A DNA stretch of 64,000 bases from Paenarthrobacter ureafaciens (GTDB lineage: Bacteria; Actinomycetota; Actinomycetes; Actinomycetales; Micrococcaceae), in assembly GCF_004028095.1 (NCBI RefSeq), contig NZ_SBHM01000006.1:624109-688108 (forward strand), written 5' to 3'. The notes under the pieces were generated by a model. The model made no database searches. It was not told the DNA's origin and was given only the letters and a program-made list of their open reading frames with translations. The position numbers and the translations under genes are program-made. The first letter of the stretch is position 1. Each line of letters begins with the position of its first letter. Below, in pieces: positions 52,618-61,342 of the stretch.

Positions 52618-53873
52618 GCTGTTTCCTTGGTGGAAGCGATGGATGGTGTTGGAATGCCGCGCCCGGCGAGGGCGCCTTGCGGAGAAAAACGATCCGGACG
52701 GAACCGGACCCACCGGTCATCCGCGGAACCGTCGAGCAAGCCGGCCACGATCTGTGCGGCTATGGGGGTCAGGAGTACGCCGTGGCGGAAGAAACCCGTG
52801 GCTATGATCAGGCCCCGGAGGGCGCCGTCCGCCGCGCCCACCCGCCCCAGGAGCGGAGCGTTGTCAGGGGTGCCCGGCCGTGCACGGGCTGTCACTTCGA
52901 TGAGCTCCAGCTCACCGACTGCGGGGACCAGGATCTGGGCGTCCCGAAGCAGCTGGTACACGCCGCCGGCAGACACCGCATTCGATCCCGTCGAGAGCCC
53001 GTCCTCGCGTTGGGTTGCCCCGATCACCACGGTCCCGTCCTCGCGGGGCACGATGTATACCGGCACTCCCCGCACCATTCCGCGGACTGTGGAGGTCAGC
53101 AACGGCCGCAGGTCCTCCGGTACCCGGAGCCTGAGGATGTCTCCGTAAACCGGCCTGAGCGGCAGGTGCAGGTCCTCAGGAAGTCCGCCGGTCGCCGCAG
53201 CCGCCAAGCCATTGGCCAGCACGGTTTCCCTTGCCGCTACCACTTGGCCGGTGGAGAGTTCAGCGCCCACAACGCGGTCACCCTCCCACAGCAGCCGCCG
53301 GGCCTCCGCTGCCAGCTGGAACCCGCTGCTCGCGCCCGGGACCCATGTGGCATCCGACGGGGTGTGCGCGGCCAATCCGGCGAGTATGCACTCCGCCAGC
53401 CGGCGGGGGTCCACTTGGTGGTCGGCCGGGATATCGAAAGCGCATGAAATTCCGGGGCTGAGCAGCGGCTCGCGCTGCCGCGCGTCCCGCAGCATCAACG
53501 GCTCCACTGTGAGCCCCGCCGCCTGTTGCACGGAGCGCAGATCGGCGAGCGCCCGTCGATCGGCGGCGTCGGCACCCACCGCGAGCGTCGACGTCGTGCT
53601 GTAGCCGGTGGTGACGCCGGTACCGGACAATCCGGACACGAACGTTGGCCATAGCCTGGACGATTCGAGCATCAGTTCCAGGAGATCTTCTTCCTGGTAG
53701 TGGAGTTCGCTCACGGGGGCCAGCATCCCGGCCGCTGCAAAGGTTGCTCCACTGGCAGGGTTCGGATCGATGAGGGCCACGGAACGGCCTGTGGCCCGGA
53801 TCCGGTGGGCGATGCCCAGGCCGACTACGCCTGCGCCGATGACGGCAACGTCTGCTTCGATGGCTTCTGCCAT
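52614..53873 (-). CDS. thiO: Glycine oxidase ThiO
   Basis: This 419-residue flavoenzyme oxidises glycine to the imine used by ThiG. The FAD motif [15 protein letters not shown] is at residues 11-25; the C-terminal [39 protein letters not shown] is typical of ThiO. ATG 53873 lies just after the riboswitch. It is the first gene of the thiO-thiS-thiG operon. Confidence 0.96.
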
Positions 53874-53882
53874 TGGTTTCCT

Positions 53883-53976
53883 TCCCTACGCCGGTATTAG
53901 CCGGATCAGGTCAAGCGGTCGGCTCTGAAGCCCTCTCAGCCGGACGGTCATATGACGCTGTCACGGCTCCCGCAGT
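53883..53976 (-). promoter_or_regulatory. Thiamine pyrophosphate (TPP) riboswitch
   Basis: On the minus strand the element shows the conserved THI core: GGCTGAGAGG in the P2/J3-2 region, then GACCTGATCCGG and TAATACCGGCGTAGGGA in the pyrophosphate arm. This places it about 10 nt upstream of the thiO ATG. It spans about 94 nt. The close spacing to the start codon suggests translational or mixed control. The 5' boundary is approximate. Confidence 0.93.
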
Positions 53977-54010
53977 ACGTGCCCAGTTTAGAGGAACTAC
54001 TCTGGTTTCC

Positions 54011-54673
54011 ATGACCCAGCCTGATCTCCTCACCGACGCCCGCCTCTACCTGTGCACCGATGCCCGCCGGCGGCAAGGCGATTTCGAAGACTTTGTGGAC
54101 GCCGCGTTCGAAGGCGGCGTGGACATCATCCAGCTCCGTGACAAGACCCTTGAGGCCGCCGAGGAACTGGAGCTGCTCGAGGTCCTGAACAAAGTTGCCG
54201 CCCGGCATTCCAAGCTGTGGGCGGTCAACGACCGGGCTGATATCGCCCGTGTTTCCGGGGCTCCCGTGTTCCACGTGGGCCAAAAGGACCTTCCGCTGCC
54301 CGTGGCCCGGCAGCTGCTCGGGGACACCACCGCCATAGGTCTCTCCACGCATGGGCCTGATCAGGTGGACGCGGCCATTGCGGCTTCGTCGGGCAGTGCA
54401 GGACTGGACTACTTCTGCGTCGGTCCCCTCTGGACCACACCCACCAAACCGGGCCGGACGCCAGTAGGCCTGGGCTTGGTCACATATGCCGCCGAAGCTG
54501 TGGAACGCGCAGGATCCGCCCTTCCCTGGTTTGCCATTGGCGGGATCGATCTTTCGAATGTGGAGCAGGTGGTTGCGGCAGGAGCCAGCCGCATCGTCGT
54601 AGTCCGCGCCATCACCGAAGCAGAAGACCCGACGGCGGCGGCCAAGTCGCTGCTCGAAGCCCTGGACGCCTAG
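54011..54673 (+). CDS. thiE: Thiamine-phosphate synthase
   Basis: This 220-residue TIM-barrel enzyme couples the pyrimidine and thiazole phosphates. It has the motifs [76 protein letters not shown] and [15 protein letters not shown] 54011 was chosen over the long open frame. It diverges from the riboswitch-controlled thiO operon, so it probably has its own promoter. Its end overlaps the convergent ferritin-like gene by 4 bp. Confidence 0.96.
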   Translation: MTQPDLLTDARLYLCTDARRRQGDFEDFVDAAFEGGVDIIQLRDKTLEAAEELELLEVLNKVAARHSKLWAVNDRADIARVSGAPVFHVGQKDLPLPVARQLLGDTTAIGLSTHGPDQVDAAIAASSGSAGLDYFCVGPLWTTPTKPGRTPVGLGLVTYAAEAVERAGSALPWFAIGGIDLSNVEQVVAAGASRIVVVRAITEAEDPTAAAKSLLEALDA

Positions 54674-55335
54674 GCAGCCAGTCCGAGGCCCGTCATCCGG
54701 CGGCCGTGGTGATCGGCGAGTTCCGCCGTCAACCGGCCTACCTCCGCCTTGGCCTGTCCGTCATGAAGTACGGCACGCAGGTCCGGGTGCTCCAACGCCA
54801 CCCGTTGCACCTGGGTGAGGGCCTCACCCACCAGCCTTCGGCCCCATAGGGCAAGGCGCGAAGCCAACCTGGGATCGTCCCTCAGGGCCCGCATGAGGAG
54901 GATGCGCAACGCCTCGGTGGCTTGGTCCGCAGAAGCGACTTTCCGGACGAATTGCTGTGTCCCGGCATCCAGGAAGGCGGACACCGTCCTGTAGAAGTCC
55001 GAGGACACCGTGTCGATGATGTACGCCTTCAGAACAGACTCGTACCAGTCCCCTGGCGGGGTGCGTTCGTGGAAGTGATCGAATGACGGCTGGAAGCGAA
55101 GCATGGCGTCCTCGGGGTCCCGCCCCATCTCGGTAAGCCGGCCGCTGATCAACGCATAGTTGCCGAATGCACCGACCGCGATCTTGGCAAAGGTAGCCCG
55201 GTCCCGGAGGGTAGGAGCGAAGCGGGAGTCCGCGGACAACCGCCCGAACGCTGACAATTCGCCATAGGCCATGGCTCCCAGCAGCTCTGCCGGGAGAACG
55301 TCCGCGGGAATTCCGCCAGGAGTGGACGTGCCCAT
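54670..55335 (-). CDS. Ferritin-like fold protein (MiaE-like)
   Basis: This is a 221-residue all-helical protein of the ferritin-like group seen in actinobacteria beside a DEAD-box helicase and distantly resembling the di-iron tRNA hydroxylase MiaE. Potential ligands are in [22 protein letters not shown] and [14 protein letters not shown] cannot confirm a complete di-iron site. ATG 55335 was chosen. It is divergent from the RNB ribonuclease gene (41 bp) and convergent with thiE. Confidence 0.75.
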   Translation of the reverse strand: MGTSTPGGIPADVLPAELLGAMAYGELSAFGRLSADSRFAPTLRDRATFAKIAVGAFGNYALISGRLTEMGRDPEDAMLRFQPSFDHFHERTPPGDWYESVLKAYIIDTVSSDFYRTVSAFLDAGTQQFVRKVASADQATEALRILLMRALRDDPRLASRLALWGRRLVGEALTQVQRVALEHPDLRAVLHDGQAKAEVGRLTAELADHHGRRMTGLGLAA

Positions 55336-55376
55336 GGTCCAAGACTATCCGCCGTTTTCGGGCTAGTCTGACTTTC

Positions 55377-56834
55377 GTGTCACATCATCGGATAGCGCCC
55401 AACGTCGACGATTCTTCCGACCGGCTCGCTGCCTCCCTGGCTGCCTTGAGGAGCGAGCTGGAACTACCCGGCGACTACCCTGCCGACGCCGAGCATGAAG
55501 CGCGCCAGGCGGTTCAAAACCTGCAATTGCCGCCCCGCAGCCTGCTGGACGTGCCGTTCGTGACCATAGACCCCGCGACTTCCACCGATCTGGACCAAGC
55601 GCTGTTCATTCAGCGTAACGATGCCGGTTACAAGGTCCTGTACGCAATTGCCGACGTGCCGTCCTTCGTGGCCCCCGGCGGAGCCTTGGACGCCGAAACG
55701 CGGCGGCGCGGGCAAACGTTCTACGCACCGGACGGAAGGGTCCCGCTGCATCCGGAGGTCATCAGCGAGCAAGCCGGGAGCCTCCTGGCAGAGCAGGAAT
55801 GCAGCGCCTTCGTGTGGGACTTCGACCTCGACCACAACGCGGAAGTGGTCTCCATGTCCGTGGAGCGGGCCACCGTTCGCAGCCGTGCAAAGCTCAGCTA
55901 CAAGGGTGCACAGAAGCAGATCGATGCGGGAACCGCCCCCGAGGTCCTCATGCTCCTGAAGGAAGTGGGCCTGAAGCGGGTCGAACTCGAGCGCAAACGC
56001 GGCGGGGCGAGCCTGAACATGCCAGAACAGGAGATCGTCCAGGTCACCGACGGCGACTACCGGATCGTGGCTGCTCCCTCGCTGCCGATCGAGGACTGGA
56101 ACGCCCAGATGTCCCTGATGACCGGAATGGCTGCGGCCCAATTGATGCTCGACGGCAAGGTGGGCATCCTGCGGACCATGCCGGCCCCTGATGAGCGCTC
56201 CTTACTGCACTTCAAGCGCCAAACCCAGGCCCTCGGAAAACCGTGGGACGGCGACATCAGCTACGGCGAGTACCTCCGGACCCTCGATGGTTCGGATCCG
56301 AAGCAATTGGCCATCCTCCACTCCGCCGGCATGCTGTTCCGGGGCGCCGGCTACACCCCGTTCGACGGTGAGGTACCGGAGAACGTTGTCCAGTCCGCCA
56401 TCGGGGCCCCGTACGCGCACACCACTGCTCCACTCCGCAGGCTCATTGACCGCTTTGTCCTGGTGATCTGCGAAGCCCTCAGCAACGGCCGGGAGATCCC
56501 CGTGTGGGCACGGGAAGCGCTGCCTGACCTGCCCGGGATCATGGCTGCTTCCGACTCATTGGCAGGCCGCTTGGAGCGAATGGCCCTGGACACCGTGGAA
56601 GCCGCGCTCGCGGCAAACCACGTAGGTCAGGTATTCGACGCCGTGGTGATTTCCGGGTCCAAGCCGTCCAACGGGAACGGCAACGGCAATGGCCCCTACG
56701 GCACCGTGCAGATCGCCGAACCTGCCGTCACTGCCCGATGCGATGGTGAGCTGGTGTCCGGAATCCAGGTGCGCGTGCGCCTGGTGAAGGCCGACATCAC
56801 CGGCCGGGTGATCAGGTTCGAACTGGCCGAATGA
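55377..56834 (+). CDS. RNB-domain ribonuclease
   Basis: This 485-residue RNase II/R-family exoribonuclease has the catalytic Asp cluster FVTIDPATSTDLDQAL near residue 62, followed by VLYAIADVPSFVAPG, RVPLHPEVIS and the YAHTTAPLRRLIDR region around residue 350. It lacks the N-terminal cold-shock domains and has only a small C-terminal beta domain interrupted by a Gly/Asn repeat (GNGNGNG). GTG 55377 was chosen. It degrades single-stranded RNA 3' to 5'. The DEAD helicase 315 bp downstream may cooperate. Confidence 0.93.
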   Translation: MSHHRIAPNVDDSSDRLAASLAALRSELELPGDYPADAEHEARQAVQNLQLPPRSLLDVPFVTIDPATSTDLDQALFIQRNDAGYKVLYAIADVPSFVAPGGALDAETRRRGQTFYAPDGRVPLHPEVISEQAGSLLAEQECSAFVWDFDLDHNAEVVSMSVERATVRSRAKLSYKGAQKQIDAGTAPEVLMLLKEVGLKRVELERKRGGASLNMPEQEIVQVTDGDYRIVAAPSLPIEDWNAQMSLMTGMAAAQLMLDGKVGILRTMPAPDERSLLHFKRQTQALGKPWDGDISYGEYLRTLDGSDPKQLAILHSAGMLFRGAGYTPFDGEVPENVVQSAIGAPYAHTTAPLRRLIDRFVLVICEALSNGREIPVWAREALPDLPGIMAASDSLAGRLERMALDTVEAALAANHVGQVFDAVVISGSKPSNGNGNGNGPYGTVQIAEPAVTARCDGELVSGIQVRVRLVKADITGRVIRFELAE

Positions 56835-57149
56835 CACCTAGTGGGCCAGGGAATCCGCGGTGTCGGGCCGCTATGGGCCTCAGGGATTTCGGCCGCAACG
56901 GGGTTTTTGTCCGGCACAGGATAGACTGGGACAGTAGTAATGGATGCCCGGTCGTTGATTCAGTTAATTTTTGAACTCAACAAGCCCGCCCCTACGCGAT
57001 CTTGAGATGTGCCCGCTGGTCCCCAGTGCCAGTACTTAGATAGCCCGCGATCGGCTTCCACTGGAAATGCTTGCGCCAGTTCGTGCTCCGGTACAGCTTT
57101 GCCGCCGTTGAGCATGCAGCGCCTGCCCAAATGAATAAGGAAACTCCCT
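56835..57149. other. Long intergenic/5' region upstream of the DEAD-box helicase
   Basis: The 315 bp between the ribonuclease stop and the helicase GTG contain no gene on either strand. A long leader is plausible, as for several DEAD-box helicase mRNAs in actinobacteria. AT-rich stretches occur at 56957-56975. I see no definable promoter pair and no strong terminator hairpin after the ribonuclease. Confidence 0.5.
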
Positions 57150-58829
57150 GTGAGTGAATTGCACACCCATGAAGTCCTGACGGACTCCACCGGAACCGAG
57201 ACCATCGAACCCGAGGAAACGATCACCTCGGACGAGACCCCCCACGAGATCGAAGAGAAGTCCTTCGCCGACTTCGACGTCCGCGCGGACATCGTCGAGT
57301 CCCTCGCCGACGCCGGAATTACGCACCCGTTCCCGATCCAGGCCATGACGCTTCCCGTGGCCCTGGGCGGCCATGACATCATCGGCCAAGCGAAGACCGG
57401 AACGGGCAAGACCCTGGGCTTCGGCATTCCGGTACTCCAGCGGATCGAAGGCCGCGACGACGCCGGATACGCCAAACTTGCCGTCCAGGGTGCACCCCAG
57501 GCGCTGATCATCGTCCCGACCCGCGAGCTTGCAGTCCAGGTGGCCAACGACCTCCAGACGGCTTCGCGCAAGCGCAACGCCCGCATTGCCACCATCTACG
57601 GCGGACGTGCCTACGAACCGCAGATCGATGCCCTCCAGAAGGGCGTGGAGATCGTGGTGGGCACCCCCGGACGCCTGATCGACCTGTACAAGCAACGCCA
57701 CCTAAGCCTCAAGAACGTCAAGATGGTAGTCCTCGATGAGGCCGACGAGATGCTCGACCTCGGCTTCCTGCCGGACGTCGAGACCCTCATCGCCGGCACT
57801 CCCCCGGTCCGCCAGACGCTGCTCTTCTCGGCCACCATGCCCGGCCCGGTCATCGCCATGGCCCGCCGGTACATGACCCAGCCCACGCACATCCGCGCTG
57901 CGGACCCCAATGACGAGGGCCTGACCAAGCGCGATATCCGCCAGCTCATCTACCGTGCCCACAGCATGGACAAGACTGAAGTCGTTGCCCGGATCCTGCA
58001 GGCCAAGGACCGTGGCCGCACCATCATCTTCACCAAGACCAAGCGCACCGCCGCGAAGGTGTCCGAGGAACTCGTGGACCGCGGCTTCGCAGCAGCGGCC
58101 ATCCACGGTGACCTGGGCCAGGGAGCCCGCGAACAGGCGCTGCGTGCCTTCCGCAACAACAAGGTGGACGTGCTCGTCGCAACCGACGTTGCCGCCCGCG
58201 GCATCGACGTCGAGGACGTCACCCACGTCATCAACTACCAGTGCGTCGAAGACGAAAAAATCTACCTGCACCGCGTAGGCCGCACCGGCCGTGCCGGAAA
58301 CAAGGGTACGGCCGTGACGTTCGTGGACTGGGACGACGTACCCCGCTGGGCGCTGATCAACAAGGCACTGGGACTCAACGTCCCCGAACCGGTTGAAACC
58401 TATTCCTCCTCCCCGCACCTCTACACCGACCTCGACATCCCCGAGGGCACCAAGGGGCGGTTGCCCCGCAACAAGCGGATGTTGGCAGGCGTGGACGCCG
58501 AGGTCCTGGAGGACCTGGGCGAGACGGGCAAGAAGAACTCCCGCTCGCGCAGCGGAGGCCGCCAGGGCGGATCCGGTCGCGATGGTGGCCGCACCCGTGA
58601 CGGAAAGTCCGCAGACTCCGCCGGCTCCAAGGGCGAGGGCGGACGCAACCGCACGCGCCGCCGTCGTACCTCCGATGCAGAGGGCACCGCGACCGCTGCT
58701 CCCCGCGAGTCCGCCGAGGGTGCATCGGAGAAGCCGGCGCGTACCCGCCGCACCCGCACCCGTCGTCGCAACGGCGAGGTAGTTTCCGGCGAGGCCGCAG
58801 GCACCACGCCTGCCACCACCGAGGCCTAA
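57150..58829 (+). CDS. DEAD-box ATP-dependent RNA helicase
   Basis: This 559-residue RNA helicase has all core motifs: Q motif FPIQAMTLPVAL, motif I AKTGTGKT, Ia PTRELAVQ, Ib TPGRLIDL, II DEAD in VLDEADEMLDLGF, III SATMPG, V ATDVAARGIDVEDV and VI HRVGRTGRAG. The C-terminal 110 residues are a Gly/Arg/Ser and Arg/Thr-rich basic tail likely to bind RNA. GTG 57150 has AAGGA about 8 nt upstream. It is preceded by a long non-coding region and followed 10 bp later by the DNA methyltransferase gene. Confidence 0.96.
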   Translation: MSELHTHEVLTDSTGTETIEPEETITSDETPHEIEEKSFADFDVRADIVESLADAGITHPFPIQAMTLPVALGGHDIIGQAKTGTGKTLGFGIPVLQRIEGRDDAGYAKLAVQGAPQALIIVPTRELAVQVANDLQTASRKRNARIATIYGGRAYEPQIDALQKGVEIVVGTPGRLIDLYKQRHLSLKNVKMVVLDEADEMLDLGFLPDVETLIAGTPPVRQTLLFSATMPGPVIAMARRYMTQPTHIRAADPNDEGLTKRDIRQLIYRAHSMDKTEVVARILQAKDRGRTIIFTKTKRTAAKVSEELVDRGFAAAAIHGDLGQGAREQALRAFRNNKVDVLVATDVAARGIDVEDVTHVINYQCVEDEKIYLHRVGRTGRAGNKGTAVTFVDWDDVPRWALINKALGLNVPEPVETYSSSPHLYTDLDIPEGTKGRLPRNKRMLAGVDAEVLEDLGETGKKNSRSRSGGRQGGSGRDGGRTRDGKSADSAGSKGEGGRNRTRRRRTSDAEGTATAAPRESAEGASEKPARTRRTRTRRRNGEVVSGEAAGTTPATTEA

Positions 58830-58839
58830 CCGGACGGCG

Positions 58840-59802
58840 ATGGCTGAAACTGTTTGGGCGCCGGACGGCAGCAACCTGGTGGTACATGCGGACAACGCAT
58901 CGTTCCTTCCCACGCTGCCGGACGGCGCCTTCACACTCATCTACGTGGATCCCCCGTTCAACACCGGGCGGGTCCAGCGGCGCCAGGAAACGCGCATGGT
59001 CCGCAACGCGGACGGTGACGGTGACCGGGTGGGCTTCAAAGGCCGTTCCTATGACACCATCAAGGGCGCCCTGCACAGCTACGACGACGCCTTCAGCGAC
59101 TACTGGTCCTTCTTGGAACCAAAGCTGGTGGAAGCGTGGCGGCTCCTGGCCGATGACGGCACACTGTACCTGCACCTGGACTACCGCGAGGTGCACTACG
59201 CCAAGGTCATGCTCGACGCCATTTTTGGCCGCGAGTGCTTCCTCAACGAGATCATATGGGCCTACGACTACGGCGCAAGGGCCAAAAACCGCTGGCCCAC
59301 CAAACACGACAACATACTTGTGTACGTGAAGAACCCGGCCAAGTACCACTTCGACAACGAGGAAGTGGACCGGGAGCCGTACATGGCGCCGGGGCTGGTG
59401 ACGCCCGCAAAACGCGAGCGCGGCAAGTTGCCGACCGACGTCTGGTGGCACACCATCGTCTCCCCCACGGGCCGCGAGAAAACCGGCTACCCCACGCAGA
59501 AACCCGAGGGGCTCATCCGCAGGGTAGTGACAGCTTCAAGCCGCAAGGGTGACTGGTGCCTGGACTTCTTCGCCGGCTCCGGAACGCTCGGCGCTGTTGC
59601 CGGCAAACTCGGTAGGAAGTTCGTGTGCGTGGATCAGAACGAACAGGCGATCGAGGTCATGCGCAAGCGGCTGGGAACCAAGGCGGTCTTCCACGCCGCT
59701 CCTGCTTCCCTAGACGGATCAGGCGGCTCCCTTGACGGGTCAGGCAGCGCCCTTGACGAAAGCCTGCACAGCGTCGGCGATCATCTGCACGGCAATAGCT
59801 GA
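58840..59802 (+). CDS. Orphan site-specific DNA methyltransferase (amino-methyltransferase type)
   Basis: This 320-residue SAM-dependent DNA methyltransferase transfers a methyl to an exocyclic amino group (adenine N6 or cytosine N4). Motif IV DPPFNTG comes first at residues 39-45, and motif I FAGSGTLG comes near residue 240, the beta-class order. The target-recognition region lies between (GARAKNRWPTKHDN). No restriction endonuclease or specificity subunit is adjacent. The start ATG 58840 is 10 bp after the helicase. The last 62 bp overlap marC on the other strand and encode a low-complexity (SLDGSGG) tail. Confidence 0.88.
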   Translation: MAETVWAPDGSNLVVHADNASFLPTLPDGAFTLIYVDPPFNTGRVQRRQETRMVRNADGDGDRVGFKGRSYDTIKGALHSYDDAFSDYWSFLEPKLVEAWRLLADDGTLYLHLDYREVHYAKVMLDAIFGRECFLNEIIWAYDYGARAKNRWPTKHDNILVYVKNPAKYHFDNEEVDREPYMAPGLVTPAKRERGKLPTDVWWHTIVSPTGREKTGYPTQKPEGLIRRVVTASSRKGDWCLDFFAGSGTLGAVAGKLGRKFVCVDQNEQAIEVMRKRLGTKAVFHAAPASLDGSGGSLDGSGSALDESLHSVGDHLHGNS

Positions 59803-60348
59803 CAGCAGCAGACCGGCAATCCTCGTCACGAGTTCCACGCCGTTCTCGCCCAGCACGCGTTGAACGACTCCGGCGAAGCGCATGGCGAGGTAGAGCGAAA
59901 CGAGCACGGCAGCAATCCCCGCGCCCACGGCCAGGTATTCGGACAGCTCAGTGGACTGCTGCACGAACACCATGACTGCCACGATGGCGCCGGGGCCAGC
60001 CATTAACGGCGTCCCCAAAGGCACAAACGCCACGTTCTTGTACTTGGCGGCGTTCTCCTCCCCGCTGGTGCTGCCGGTCAGCAGCTGCAGGGCGATCAGC
60101 ACCAGCAGGAGTCCTCCCGCTCCCTGCAAAGCAGCCAGGGAAATGTGCATGTAGTTGAGGATGGACTGGCCGAAGATCGCGAACACGACGATGACGCCGG
60201 TGGCCACCAGCAGCGCCTGCAGGGCTGAACGGTTCCTGTCCTTGGCGCTCATCTGTGCCGTCAGGGACATGAAGATCGGCACGGTTCCGGGCGGGTCCAT
60301 GATGACGAACAAGGTGACGATCACGGACGCCAGCAACTGCAGGTCCAT
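59740..60348 (-). CDS. MarC family integral membrane protein
   Basis: This 202-residue membrane protein has about six transmembrane helices (first LQLLASVIVTLFVIMD, last IAGLLLSAIAVQMIADAV) and typical MarC motifs DPPGTVPIF and PLGTPLMAGPGAI. The family was originally named for multiple antibiotic resistance but has no proven transport activity. ATG 60348 shares a base with the stop of the PHP gene, so they are coupled. Its 3' end overlaps the methyltransferase gene by 63 bp. Confidence 0.9.
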   Translation of the reverse strand: MDLQLLASVIVTLFVIMDPPGTVPIFMSLTAQMSAKDRNRSALQALLVATGVIVVFAIFGQSILNYMHISLAALQGAGGLLLVLIALQLLTGSTSGEENAAKYKNVAFVPLGTPLMAGPGAIVAVMVFVQQSTELSEYLAVGAGIAAVLVSLYLAMRFAGVVQRVLGENGVELVTRIAGLLLSAIAVQMIADAVQAFVKGAA

Positions 60349-61193
60349 CAGCGGACCACAATGCTTCCCGTGCCCCGCTCCTCGATCCTTTCCAGGACGG
60401 CCGGATCAGTGAGGTTCTCGCCCAGCAGGTTGGGTTTGCCGGTGCCGTGGTAGTCGGAGGACCCGGTGATCAGCAGGCCGTGTTCGGCTGCAAGGTCGCG
60501 GAGGAACTTCCGTCCTTCTTCCGGATTGTCGCGGTGATCGATTTCCAGGCCCAACAGCCCGGCGTCGATCATCTCCCTGTACGTCTTGTCCCCCACGATG
60601 CGGCCACGCGAAGACGCAACGGGATGGGCGAACACGGGCACGCCGCCCGCGGCCCTGACAAGCCCGACGGCGAGTGCCGGGTCAGGTGCGTAGTGCTGGA
60701 TGAAATAGCGCGAATGCGAGGTGAGGATGCTGTTGAAGGCCTCTGACCGGTCGGCTACCACCCCGGCGGCCACGAGGGCATCGGCGATATGCGGCCGACC
60801 CACCGTTGCGCCCGGAGCTACATGGTGGATGACGTCGTCCCAGGTCAAGGGGTAGTCCTCGGAGAGCAGGGTGACCATGCGCTCGGCGCGGGTGAGCCTG
60901 GCATCCCTGGACTTATTGATCTCCTCCAACAGGCCGGGGTGGGTGGGGTCGTGGAGATAGCTGAGCAAGTGGACGCTGATGCCTTTGTCCGTGCGGCACG
61001 AGATTTCCATGCCGGGGACGAACGCGAGGCCATGGTGGATTGCCGCTTCCGCCGCCTGGTCCCAACCGTCGGTGGAGTCGTGATCCGTCAGTGCCACGGC
61101 GTCCAATCCGGCCTTGGCAGCTGACCGGATCACCTCGGCCGGGGTTTCGGTACCGTCGGAAACATTCGAGTGCGTATGCAGGTCAATCCTCAC
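60348..61193 (-). CDS. PHP-domain metal-dependent phosphoesterase
   Basis: This 281-residue protein of the YciV/TrpH type has the four PHP motifs: DLHTHSNVSDG (residues 4-14), TDHDSTDG, VPGMEISC and the later HPVASSRGR and SSDYHGTG. This type hydrolyses 3'-5' phosphoadenosine nucleotides or short RNA 5' ends in other bacteria; the substrate is not determined here. ATG 61193 was chosen. It is the first gene of a two-gene unit with marC and is divergent from pepP. Confidence 0.92.
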   Translation of the reverse strand: MRIDLHTHSNVSDGTETPAEVIRSAAKAGLDAVALTDHDSTDGWDQAAEAAIHHGLAFVPGMEISCRTDKGISVHLLSYLHDPTHPGLLEEINKSRDARLTRAERMVTLLSEDYPLTWDDVIHHVAPGATVGRPHIADALVAAGVVADRSEAFNSILTSHSRYFIQHYAPDPALAVGLVRAAGGVPVFAHPVASSRGRIVGDKTYREMIDAGLLGLEIDHRDNPEEGRKFLRDLAAEHGLLITGSSDYHGTGKPNLLGENLTDPAVLERIEERGTGSIVVR

Positions 61194-61247
61194 TTTCCCA
61201 GCCTATGGGATGCCGGCTTGTTCAGCGTGTTGCGCCGTGGGCCTCCC

Positions 61248-61291
61248 CACGGAACAGGCGGTGGCCGCATCACGGAACAGGCGTTGGCCGC
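61248..61291. repeat. 21-bp imperfect direct repeat upstream of pepP
   Basis: The segments at 61248-61268 and 61271-61291, each starting CACGGAACAGGCG, match in 20 of 21 positions with a 23-bp period. They lie between the divergent PHP and pepP genes, where promoters are expected, so they could be paired operator sites, or the result of slippage. Confidence 0.65.
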
Positions 61292-61342
61292 GCCATGGCG
61301 CAGCCGTTGGCCTCCTCTTGGAACTGGTGGGACGATGTAACG

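Noticed and set aside
55377..56834. Full-length RNase R
   Set aside because: The cold-shock and S1 domains of RNase R are missing and the chain is short, so only the RNB-domain name is supported.
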